Source: Oceanirhabdus sp. W0125-5 | Lineage (GTDB): Bacteria > Bacillota > Clostridia > Clostridiales > Clostridiaceae | Direction: 5' to 3' | Assembly: GCF_027938815.1 (NCBI RefSeq) | Contig: NZ_CP115913.1 | Span: 372,501 to 425,000, forward strand | DNA length: 52,500 nucleotides | Notes under the pieces: generated by a model | The model's input: the letters and a program-made list of their open reading frames with translations, nothing else | The model's database searches: none | What the model was told of the DNA's origin: nothing | Position numbers and translations under genes: made by a program | Shown: one piece after another, positions 9,060-17,189 of the stretch | How the letters are laid out: every line of letters begins with the position of its first letter | Position numbering within the stretch: the first letter of the stretch is position 1

Positions 9060-9536
9060 CTATTTCCCCCTCTTAGTCCTAAAGAAATTTGTAATTAATT
9101 CACTACATTCAGTATCATACATCCAATTTACATTAACCCAATGATTAAAGTTTTCATTTTGTGTTATATTAACAACAGAGCCACATGCACCTGTTCTCTC
9201 ATCAAAGGTTCCAATATATAAATCTTTAATTCTCGCTTGTACTATAGCCCCTGCACACATTGGACAAGGTTCTAATGTAACATACATACTGCAATCTGAT
9301 AATCTCCATTCATTTAAAAATTGACTTGCCTTATTAATGGCAATTATTTCAGCATGTAATAGTGAATTTTTCTCACGCTCTTTACTATTATGTCCTCTAG
9401 CAATAATAACTTTATCACAATTTCTTACAATAACAGCCCCCACAGGAACCTCATCTTTATCCCTTGCTATAATCGCTTCTTTATATGCCTCCTGCATAAA
9501 TTTCTTATGTATATCTAATTTTTCATTTTTATTCAT
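9060..9536 (-). CDS. tadA: tRNA adenosine(34) deaminase
   Basis: Converts A34 to inosine in tRNA-Arg(ACG), allowing one tRNA to read several CGN codons. Zinc deaminase motifs are complete: HAE (catalytic Glu) and PCPMC. About 158 residues, normal for TadA. Two in-frame ATGs compete (9548 and 9536); AAGGA is too close to the first and about 10 bp before the second, so I prefer 9536. The gene is followed by the histidine kinase with only two intervening bases. Its known substrate, tRNA-Arg(ACG), is encoded at 38366-38442. Confidence 0.93.
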   Translation of the reverse strand: MNKNEKLDIHKKFMQEAYKEAIIARDKDEVPVGAVIVRNCDKVIIARGHNSKEREKNSLLHAEIIAINKASQFLNEWRLSDCSMYVTLEPCPMCAGAIVQARIKDLYIGTFDERTGACGSVVNITQNENFNHWVNVNWMYDTECSELITNFFRTKRGK

Positions 9537-9670
9537 AAAACTTGTCATTCCTTAATTTTATATATTTCCATCAAAATTTATAAATATTTTATTACCTTAT
9601 ACAATAAAATAATTATATAAATTTATTTCTTAGTTTATTTGCTACTTATCTCATATATGAAAGGATACTA

Positions 9671-11086
9671 ATGATTATGAAAAAATTATCTCCTTTTAAA
9701 TTGATTATTATTATAATTATACCAATATTTTTAATAATATTCTCCTATTATTTATATGTTACTTCCACCATTAACAATTACAATGCTTTAATCTATCCCG
9801 GAGTAAATATAAACGGTATAGATGTATCTTCTCTAGACAAGAATTCAGCAATCCAAAAGATACAATCTCACTTTGAACATGAAGTGATTGAACGTAAAGT
9901 TACATATTTAGTTGAAGATAAGGAATACTCTTTAAGATTAAGTGATTTAAACCCTGAATTTAATTATGAAGAAACAATTGACCTAGCGCTATCATACGGG
10001 AAAGATTTAAGTTTATTTAACAAATATAATTTAATAAAAACCCCTGAACCCAAAACTTATGATTTAATAGTTAAATACGATACTAAACCACTTACAACTA
10101 TCACTAAAAAAATCTTGGAAGAGACTTCTTGTGATCCTATTAATGCCACCATTAAAAGAGAAGATGAAAAATTTATTATTACTGAAGACTCACAAGGAAA
10201 ATCAATCGATTATGAAGAACTAATAAACACTTCTTTAGCACAGTTCAGAAAAAGCAGTGTAAAGGATGTTGTAATAGATGTTAAAATCAACTATATCTCC
10301 CCATCGATTACAGCTGCTGAATTACGACAAATTAACGGTTTAATTTCAACTTTCACAACCAGACTATCAGGAAGTTCTCCAGAAAGAGTAACCAATGTTA
10401 CACTAGCTACTAATAAAGTCTCAAACACTTTATTAATGCCTCAAGATGAGTTCAGTTTTAATAAAACAATAGGATCAGTTAATGAAGCAAATGGTTACAG
10501 AGAATCGAAAGTTATAATAAATAATAAACTTGTGCCCGGAATTGGTGGTGGTATATGTCAAGTATCTAGTACTCTTTACAATGCTATATTAAGAAGTAAT
10601 ATTTTACCTACCGAACGTCATCATCATACCTTACCATCTACCTATGTTCCACTTGGTTTAGATGCTACAGTAAGTTCAAATTACCTTGATTATAAATTTA
10701 TAAATACACTTACATATCCTATATTGATAACCGGTTATGTAACTAACAATAAATCTGTTACTTTCAATGTTTACTCATGCAGCAAACTAACTGAAACACA
10801 GTACTCAATATTAACTGATGTTACAGATGTTATTCCTAATAAAACTAGATATGTTAAAGATCCTACTCGTCCAATGGGTTCTCAAGAAATTGATGTTAAA
10901 GGAACAAAAGGATATAAAGTTGATGTATTTCTTGTATCAAAAAAAGGAGGTCAAGTTATAGATAAGACACTTATACATAAAGATTTTTATAAACCTGTTG
11001 ATAAAATAATTAAACAAGGAACTAAAAAATCCTATCCAGCATTCTATAATTTCAGGAGTAGAGATCCCTTTAATCATAATAATTAA
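9671..11086 (+). CDS. VanW-family cell-wall-associated membrane protein
   Basis: 471 residues with an N-terminal signal anchor (about 9-30), a peptidoglycan-binding-like region (PG_binding_4 type, about 85-210) and a VanW domain (about 230-365) with signature GGGICQVSSTLYNA near 290 and HHHTLPSTYVPLGLDATV. Such proteins are extracellular and linked to the cell wall; VanW itself has no firm biochemical role. A C-terminal beta-rich extension follows (about 380-450). AAAGGA lies 6 bp before the ATG at 9671; an ATG at 9677 is a close alternative. It is divergent from tadA, with a shared 120-bp promoter region. Confidence 0.9.
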   Translation: MIMKKLSPFKLIIIIIIPIFLIIFSYYLYVTSTINNYNALIYPGVNINGIDVSSLDKNSAIQKIQSHFEHEVIERKVTYLVEDKEYSLRLSDLNPEFNYEETIDLALSYGKDLSLFNKYNLIKTPEPKTYDLIVKYDTKPLTTITKKILEETSCDPINATIKREDEKFIITEDSQGKSIDYEELINTSLAQFRKSSVKDVVIDVKINYISPSITAAELRQINGLISTFTTRLSGSSPERVTNVTLATNKVSNTLLMPQDEFSFNKTIGSVNEANGYRESKVIINNKLVPGIGGGICQVSSTLYNAILRSNILPTERHHHTLPSTYVPLGLDATVSSNYLDYKFINTLTYPILITGYVTNNKSVTFNVYSCSKLTETQYSILTDVTDVIPNKTRYVKDPTRPMGSQEIDVKGTKGYKVDVFLVSKKGGQVIDKTLIHKDFYKPVDKIIKQGTKKSYPAFYNFRSRDPFNHNN

Positions 11087-11090
11087 AACA

Positions 11091-11130
11091 AAAGCAACCA
11101 TATGACACTAAATCATATGGTTGCTTTTTA
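11091..11130. terminator. Terminator between vanW-like gene and tRNA-Arg
   Basis: Stem AAAGCAACCATATGA/TCATATGGTTGCTTT flanked by A and T runs; could serve the plus-strand VanW gene and the minus-strand tRNA-Arg(CCT). Confidence 0.85.
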
Positions 11131-11137
11131 TATTAAC

Positions 11138-11214
11138 TGGTACACTCGAGAGGAATCGAACCCCCGGCCTTCCCCTTAGGAGGGGGACGCTCTATCCTAC
11201 TGAGCTACGAGTGC
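11138..11214 (-). tRNA. tRNA-Arg (anticodon CCT)
   Basis: 77-nt cloverleaf with encoded CCA; anticodon loop CTCCTAA reads AGG. D-arm TAGCTCAGT and T-loop TTCGATTC are intact. No integrated element is seen at this copy. Confidence 0.96.
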
Positions 11215-11411
11215 AAATTATTACCTTAAAATACAGTTTATAATAAAAGTATATTAATGTCAACACTATGCATTTTATATAAATATCACTTTATGAATCA
11301 AATTTATTATTTTTTCAAAAAAATAAATGAAATATTGCAGATTTTTGAAAAATAATATGCTAAAATACAATTAGCAGAAGAAGAGAAACTAATAATTTTG
11401 AGGTGATTATA

Positions 11412-12803
11412 TTGAGAAAAGTTCATATAACAGAGACCATTTTAAGGGATGCCAACCAATCTCTTATAGCAACTAGAATGGAATTTGATGAGTTTGCACA
11501 AATTCTTAAAGAAATTGATAATGCAGGATATCATTCAATTGAATGCTGGGGTGGAGCTACATTTGATTCTTGTTTAAGATATCTAAATGAAGATCCATGG
11601 GAAAGATTAAAAAAGATAAAATCAGTTGTTAAAAATACACCTCTTCAAATGTTACTAAGAGGACAAAACATCTTAGGATATAAACATTATCCTGATGATG
11701 TAGTAAGAAATTTCATTAAAATGGCTGTATATCATGGAATTGATAGAATCAGAATATTTGATGCCTTAAATGATTTTAATAACATTAAGGTTGCAATGGA
11801 TGAAACTAAAAAACAGGGTGCACATGCTCAAGGAACTATAGTTTATACAGTTAGCCCAATTCATGATGTAAATAACTATACAAATCTAGCTAAACAACTT
11901 GAAGATATGGGAGCAGATTCTATATGTATTAAGGATATGGCTGGTCTTATGATGCCTAGTATTGCTTATGACGTTGTAAAGAGTATAAAGGCTGCAGTTA
12001 ATATTCCTGTGTACTTACACTCACATTGTACTAATGGACTAGCAGAAATGACTTATTATAAAGCTGTTGAAGCTGGAATTGATGGTATCGATTGTTCAAT
12101 ATCTGCATTTTCAAGTGGAACAGCTCAACCTCCAACTGAAACTATGCATCAAGCATTAAGTACAGCTGGATATGATACTGGTTTAGATTTAGATACATTA
12201 ACAACAATAAATAATCACTTTAAACCTATAAGAGAAAAATTCCTTGCATCAGGAGGATTAAATCCTAAGGTTCTTACACCTCAACCAGAAGGACTTGTTA
12301 ACCAAATCCCTGGTGGTATGTTATCAAATATGATTTCTCAACTTACAGCTCAGAACTCTCTTGATAAACTAGATGCAGTTCTAGCAGAAGTTCCAAAAGT
12401 AAGAGCAGACCTTGGTTATCCACCATTAGTTACTCCTATGAGTCAAATGGTAGGAACTCAAGCTACTATGAATGTTTTAACTGGTGAAAGATATAAGCTT
12501 ATACCAAAAGAAGTTAAAGCATACGTTAAAGGTGAATATGGAAAAGCTCCTGGTAAGATTGATGAAGCTTTAGCGCAAAAGGCTCTTGGTTCTGAAGAAC
12601 TACTTACTACAAGATATGCAGATACATTAGAACCAGCTTTCGAAAAAGCTAAAGAAGAGCTTAAAGGTATTGCTCAGAATAACGAAGATGTACTATCTTA
12701 TCTAGCATTCCCACAAGTTGCAATGACTTACTTTGAATATAGAAAAGAAAATCCATCTTTTGATCAATATCAAAAGATGACTGATTCAGAAACAATTAAA
12801 TAG
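11412..12803 (+). CDS. oadA: Oxaloacetate decarboxylase/pyruvate carboxylase-type carboxyltransferase subunit
   Basis: Carboxyltransferase of the oxaloacetate decarboxylase alpha / PYC-B family, transferring CO2 between oxaloacetate or pyruvate and biotin. The barrel carries the metal aspartate in RDANQSL (many homologues have RDAHQSL), a carbamylated-lysine motif CIKDMAG near residue 173, and the metal histidines HSHCTNG near 204. A conserved C-terminal carboxylase domain follows. There is no biotinyl (AMKM-like) domain, so a separate biotin carrier is needed; none is nearby. I chose TTG at 11412 because GAGGTG at 11400-11405 is correctly spaced for it, whereas the GTG at 11403 overlaps that site. 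Confidence 0.88.
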   Translation: MRKVHITETILRDANQSLIATRMEFDEFAQILKEIDNAGYHSIECWGGATFDSCLRYLNEDPWERLKKIKSVVKNTPLQMLLRGQNILGYKHYPDDVVRNFIKMAVYHGIDRIRIFDALNDFNNIKVAMDETKKQGAHAQGTIVYTVSPIHDVNNYTNLAKQLEDMGADSICIKDMAGLMMPSIAYDVVKSIKAAVNIPVYLHSHCTNGLAEMTYYKAVEAGIDGIDCSISAFSSGTAQPPTETMHQALSTAGYDTGLDLDTLTTINNHFKPIREKFLASGGLNPKVLTPQPEGLVNQIPGGMLSNMISQLTAQNSLDKLDAVLAEVPKVRADLGYPPLVTPMSQMVGTQATMNVLTGERYKLIPKEVKAYVKGEYGKAPGKIDEALAQKALGSEELLTTRYADTLEPAFEKAKEELKGIAQNNEDVLSYLAFPQVAMTYFEYRKENPSFDQYQKMTDSETIK

Positions 12804-12811
12804 AATTAATT

Positions 12812-12856
12812 TTACTCCAAATCTGTTTATTGATTTATATAGATTTGGAGTTTTTA
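12812..12856 (+). terminator. Terminator of oadA
   Basis: Stem ACTCCAAATCT/AGATTTGGAGT followed by TTTTT, just after the stop at 12803. Confidence 0.88.
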
Positions 12857-13019
12857 TTAATTGTCATTATTCTGTAATCAATTGTTACTTTTCTGTAATC
12901 CTTTTATATAAGAAAAGATTTATAATTTACTCATAAGGTTGTTGAAGAAATTTTACAAAAGAAATTATACGATTTATTTATTAATTATTTATTGTCTATA
13001 ATTTGATCATAAACCCTCT
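12857..13019 (+). ncRNA. Candidate small RNA between two same-strand terminators
   Basis: After the oadA terminator there is a second perfect plus-strand terminator at 13020-13060 but no credible reading frame between them. The stretch has a repeated TTCTGTAATC (12870 and 12891) and TATAAT boxes at 12921 and 12994 as possible -10 elements. A short transcript ending at about 13058 is the simplest reading. No known RNA family is recognised. Confidence 0.3.
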
Positions 13020-13060
13020 GAAAACAGGAAGATCTCCCTCTTCCTGTTTTCGCTTTTTTG
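13020..13060 (+). terminator. Strong plus-strand terminator without an obvious gene
   Basis: Stem GAAAACAGGAAG/CTTCCTGTTTTC followed by GC and six T. Confidence 0.85.
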
Positions 13061-13061
13061 T

Positions 13062-13090
13062 AAAAAAAAAGCACGCACTGCGTGCTTTTA
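13062..13090 (-). terminator. Terminator beyond pepF
   Basis: Palindrome AAAAGCACGCA/TGCGTGCTTTT followed on the minus strand by about nine T. It is separated from the pepF stop by repeat copy A, suggesting that the repeat was inserted into the pepF 3' untranslated region. Confidence 0.8.
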
Positions 13091-13094
13091 AAAC

Positions 13095-13345
13095 AAATGT
13101 ATAATGTATAATTGATAATGTATAATGATGGATGCTTCTCACTTACGTGAGAAGCTAAATTTTACAGTTCCTTAGATAAAGAAAGTTTTACTAATTTTAT
13201 CTACGATAAAATATTGTATTTTAAATATAATGTTTCATTCTAATGAAACAAGTAAAACTCTTCTTACCCAAAGAACAATAAGATTAAAATTTCTCGTAGA
13301 GAAATCTCAATCATTTTCCATTATACATTATCCATTCTCCATTAT
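13095..13345. repeat. Modular hairpin repeat, copy A
   Basis: About 250 bp bounded by inverted GATAATGTATAATG. Inside, in order: GATGGA, hairpin GCTTCTCAC/GTGAGAAGC, linker, hairpin TTTTATC/GATAAAA, conserved TATTGTATTTTAAAT, hairpin GTTTCAT/ATGAAAC, linker, hairpin TTTCTC/GAGAAA. Reverse-complemented, it aligns along its length with copy B at 40742-40986. No reading frame. It starts 3 bp after the pepF stop codon. Confidence 0.8.
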
Positions 13346-13348
13346 TTT

Positions 13349-15133
13349 TTACAGTTCAGCCTCTAACATATCAAGTAACTCTTTAAATCTATCCATTGTA
13401 TCTTGAACTGGCTTAGTCGTTGTCATATCAACTCCAGCCTTCTTAAGAATATTAATAGAGTAATCACTTCCACCGCTCTTAAGGAATCCTTTGTATCTCT
13501 CAACTGCCTCTTCACCATCTCTTAAAATCGCTGATGTAAATGACATAGCTGCTGAGTAACCTGTTGAGTACTGATAAACATAGAAATCTCTATAGAAATG
13601 AGGTATTCTAGCCCATTCTACTTTGATAAGATCATCAATAACCATCTTATCACCATAATATTTTTTATTAAGGTTATAATAGATATCATTTAACTCTTCA
13701 CTTGTTAATGGTGTTCCAGCATCTATTAACTTATGAGTCTCTCTTTCAAACTCAGCAAACATAGTCTGTCTAAATACAGTTCCTCTAATTTGCTCTAATT
13801 GTTCATTAATATAGTATAATTTCTTCTTCTTATCAGTTTCTTTTGAAATTCTATCATTGATAAGAAGACATTCATTAACTGTAGATGCAACCTCAGCACA
13901 GAATAAAGTATAATTTGAATATACAAATGGCTGCTCTTTTCTTGAATAATATGAATGTAATGAATGACCCATCTCATGAGCTAAAGTAGATACATCATTA
14001 TACTTAAAGTTATAGTTTAATAGTACATATGGCATTGTATCATAGCTTCCCCACGAATATGCGCCATTTCTCTTACCTTTATTCTCATAAACGTCTATCC
14101 ATCTATTATCTATTCCTTCTTGGAATATGTTAAGATATTCTTCTCCAAGTGGTTTAATACCTTCTTTAACCATATCAACCCCTTCTTGGAATTCGATATG
14201 CATATCAGGAACATCAATTACAGGTACATATAGATCATACATATGCAGCTCATCTACACCTAATAATTTTTTCTTAACATCAACATATCTATGAAGAAGA
14301 TTTAAATTGTTGTTAATTGTCTCTATAAGATTATCATATACACTAACTGGTATATTAAGCGGACTTAGTGCATATTCAATAGAACTGTTAAACTTCTTAG
14401 TTTTAGCCATAAATGCGAATTTTTTTGTAGATGCTGTTAGTGAAGTCGCTATTGTATTTTTAAATGACTCATATGTACCAAATAATGCTTCAAAAGCCTC
14501 TTTTCTAACATCTCTATTTTTAGATATTATATATTTAAAGTAACTGCTCTCTGTGAAGTCTACTTTTTCCCCTTCTTCATTAGTAATCTGAGGGAATTTA
14601 AGGTCTGCATTTGAAAATATGTTATAAATATTCTGTGGTGCTCCAAATATATCCTCTGCTGAAGCTAATAGTGCTTCTTCTTTTTGAGAAAGAACATGTG
14701 GTTTATTTCTTAAAAGATCTTCAATCATGAACTTGTAAAGCTTTAACTCTTCTTTTTCTTCTAAGAATTTTTCCATTGTTCCTTCTGGTAATGATAATAG
14801 TTCTGGATTCATAAATGAAACATAACTACCAAATTCAGCTGCAAAAGCTTGAATTTTGCTCTTTAATGCTTGATATTGATTTTGAGTAGTATCCTCATCA
14901 CTCTTAAGGAATGCATATATTAATAAAAGATACAACTTTCTGCTAACCTTCTCCTCTAACTGTAAGAATTCATACAATGTTTCCGCATTGTTTAGCTTCC
15001 CTTCATACTCTTTAAGTTTAGGCGCTAAAGTTTTGATCTCTTGAAACTCCTTATTCCACGTCTCTGTATCAGCATAAATTTTTTCGATATCCCATTTAAA
15101 TTTAGGATCTATTTCGTTTCTGTTCTTTGCCAA
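13349..15133 (-). CDS. pepF: Oligoendopeptidase F
   Basis: Cytoplasmic zinc metallopeptidase of family M3B that degrades short peptides. The zinc motif HEMGH is near residue 385 (TLAHEMGHSLHSYYS), with a downstream Glu in ALFCAEVAST-like context; about 595 residues, typical for PepF. The N-terminus AKNRNEIDPKFKW resembles PepF starts. I chose TTG at 15133 because AGAGGTG is spaced for it; the upstream in-frame GTG at 15142 overlaps the RBS. Monocistronic; a modular repeat separates its stop from its terminator. Confidence 0.93.
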   Translation of the reverse strand: MAKNRNEIDPKFKWDIEKIYADTETWNKEFQEIKTLAPKLKEYEGKLNNAETLYEFLQLEEKVSRKLYLLLIYAFLKSDEDTTQNQYQALKSKIQAFAAEFGSYVSFMNPELLSLPEGTMEKFLEEKEELKLYKFMIEDLLRNKPHVLSQKEEALLASAEDIFGAPQNIYNIFSNADLKFPQITNEEGEKVDFTESSYFKYIISKNRDVRKEAFEALFGTYESFKNTIATSLTASTKKFAFMAKTKKFNSSIEYALSPLNIPVSVYDNLIETINNNLNLLHRYVDVKKKLLGVDELHMYDLYVPVIDVPDMHIEFQEGVDMVKEGIKPLGEEYLNIFQEGIDNRWIDVYENKGKRNGAYSWGSYDTMPYVLLNYNFKYNDVSTLAHEMGHSLHSYYSRKEQPFVYSNYTLFCAEVASTVNECLLINDRISKETDKKKKLYYINEQLEQIRGTVFRQTMFAEFERETHKLIDAGTPLTSEELNDIYYNLNKKYYGDKMVIDDLIKVEWARIPHFYRDFYVYQYSTGYSAAMSFTSAILRDGEEAVERYKGFLKSGGSDYSINILKKAGVDMTTTKPVQDTMDRFKELLDMLEAEL

Positions 15134-15275
15134 ATTAATCACCTCTTTTAAATTCTTTCCAATTAAAATTATAACATTATTGTTAGTTTATTTCATGTAG
15201 TGATTAATTATTTACATGATAATGTTTTTCTATTGCTTTAAAGTGGAATAGAGATATATTTTGTACATTGTATAT

Positions 15276-15317
15276 AATTTATACTAGAAACTAACTAGTT
15301 TGTTTCTAGTATAAATT
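15276..15317. repeat. Perfect 16-bp inverted repeat
   Basis: Arms AATTTATACTAGAAAC and GTTTCTAGTATAAATT around a 10-base loop containing AACTAGTT. It lies in the 260-bp space between the ABC exporter stop (15396) and pepF. There is no T tract, so it is not a standard terminator. It could be a transcript-stabilising hairpin or a protein site. Nothing else is seen in this gap. Confidence 0.7.
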
Positions 15318-15395
15318 CTTATATCTATAGTAACTACTTTTTTATTAATTAAATAAATTGCAAATAACTTTAATACAATTCCCTAATATTTTTTT

Positions 15396-17189
15396 CTAAA
15401 CATAGTACTGTGCCTGAGCTTGATACATTCTATTATAAAAACTATTTTCATTGACCAATTCTTCATGAGTTCCATATTCAACTATTTCACCATTTTTAAA
15501 CACAGCTATATTATCACAGAACCTACAACTAGATAACCTGTGTGAAATGAAAATAGCACTCTTATCTCCAATCAATTCATTAAACTTACTGTAAATCTCA
15601 AATTCTGCAAATGGATCAAGTGCTGCTGTTGGTTCATCTAATACAACAATAGGTGCATCTTTATACATGGCTCTTGCCATAGCTAATTTCTGAGCTTGTC
15701 CACCTGAAAACTCTATACCTTTCTTATCAAAATTCTTATAAATTGAAGTATTTATACCACTTTTCAACTTTTGTAAATCTTCTTTAAAACCAGCCTTTTC
15801 TAAAACATTAGCCACTTCTATCTCTGCAGCAGCTTCTTGCTGCGCTAATGCTATATTTTCTTTTATAGAGAAAGAAAACAGTTTATAATCTTGAAATACT
15901 ACTGATAATAAATTCATATAATCATCATAATCATATTCTCTTATATCAACCCCGTTTAAAAGTATACTTCCTTCAGTTGGATCATACAATCTGCACAAAA
16001 GTTTAATAAAGGTAGTTTTGCCCGCGCCATTTAAGCCTACTACAGAGAGTTTTTCACCATTTTTAATTTTTATATTAATATTTTTCAATGTATAGTCCTT
16101 ACTCCTCGGATATTTAAAATAAACATTTTTAAACTCTATATTGTACTCCTTTGCAAACCCTATTTTACTCTTACCTTTTGTATTGTTTGATGATATACTC
16201 TCCATCTTAAGAAAATTTTCTAAATATCTACACATTTGAGTCAATGAAACATAAGTATTGAATATTTGTGATATTGATGTGCTAAACTTAATAGCTGCCG
16301 TAGTATAAAGAATAAAATCTCCAATTGAAATATCTCCTCTCACTACCTTAATAGCAATGTATCCATAAACAAATAGGGATTGTAATTGAACAAAAATATT
16401 TGTTATACCTGCATAATTCCCTATCTTTGAGAAAATTGACTCCATGTAATCCATTGACTTTTTATTAAATTTAGTAATTTTATTGTAAATAAATGAACTC
16501 ATATTATATAATCGAATCTCTTTACCTACTGAAAAATCCTGTGCTAAGCTAAAATAATATTCAGCATGTCTATTTACAGGTATTAAAAAACCATACATAT
16601 CATATTGAACTTTTTGAGATTTTTTCAATATGAACGAATTTATCAAAACTATGGCAATTATAAATAAAACTATTAGGATATTCATAGTGCTTATTATCCC
16701 CACGAGACCTATTATTATAATTAACTGTGATACTATATCAACAAAATAATATATCATATTATCAATAGCAGATAACTGATTTATAGGTTGCATTGCTAGT
16801 TCTTTTAAATTTAGTATTTCTGGGTCTTCGATTTTTTCAAAATCTAAATTCATAACCTTTTGACCCATTATAAGATTAAAACCTTTTATAATTTTAGCAT
16901 TCTTTGTTCTAATAATTGTATCTAAAGCTTTATTTGTAAGTTTTAAAATCCCATTACCAATTATAATAATTAAAACAAGAATAATAAACACATTAATTCT
17001 CTTATGTCCATATAACTCTTCTAATATATATTTAGGCATAATTATATTAATAAATGGAATCAACGCTTTAAAAAATGCCGATAATGCTAGTAGAGGAACA
17101 TATTTCTTATCTATTCTTTGGGTTAACTTTAAAAAGTGTACTATTATCCTAGAGTTTTTTCGTATTGAACTGAATTTTTTAGCTTTCAT
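15396..17189 (-). CDS. ABC exporter half-transporter (permease-ATPase fusion), second of a pair
   Basis: 597 residues: six membrane helices in about 40-325, then an ATPase domain with Walker A GLNGAGKTT near 381, signature FSGGQ near 492 and Walker B VVLDEPTAALD near 512. It has no N-terminal C39 peptidase domain, so it would not process a leader itself. Its ATG overlaps the end of the upstream transporter gene by 11 bp, with RBS AAAAGGAGG inside that gene; a heterodimer is therefore likely. Position beside the lanthipeptide genes suggests export of, or immunity to, the product, but a general drug exporter under the ArsR-type regulator is an alternative. Confidence 0.88.
   Translation of the reverse strand: MKAKKFSSIRKNSRIIVHFLKLTQRIDKKYVPLLALSAFFKALIPFINIIMPKYILEELYGHKRINVFIILVLIIIIGNGILKLTNKALDTIIRTKNAKIIKGFNLIMGQKVMNLDFEKIEDPEILNLKELAMQPINQLSAIDNMIYYFVDIVSQLIIIIGLVGIISTMNILIVLFIIAIVLINSFILKKSQKVQYDMYGFLIPVNRHAEYYFSLAQDFSVGKEIRLYNMSSFIYNKITKFNKKSMDYMESIFSKIGNYAGITNIFVQLQSLFVYGYIAIKVVRGDISIGDFILYTTAAIKFSTSISQIFNTYVSLTQMCRYLENFLKMESISSNNTKGKSKIGFAKEYNIEFKNVYFKYPRSKDYTLKNINIKIKNGEKLSVVGLNGAGKTTFIKLLCRLYDPTEGSILLNGVDIREYDYDDYMNLLSVVFQDYKLFSFSIKENIALAQQEAAAEIEVANVLEKAGFKEDLQKLKSGINTSIYKNFDKKGIEFSGGQAQKLAMARAMYKDAPIVVLDEPTAALDPFAEFEIYSKFNELIGDKSAIFISHRLSSCRFCDNIAVFKNGEIVEYGTHEELVNENSFYNRMYQAQAQYYV

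Noticed and set aside
11403..11411. GTG start for the carboxyltransferase
   Set aside because: It is part of the ribosome binding site; the TTG at 11412 is properly spaced.
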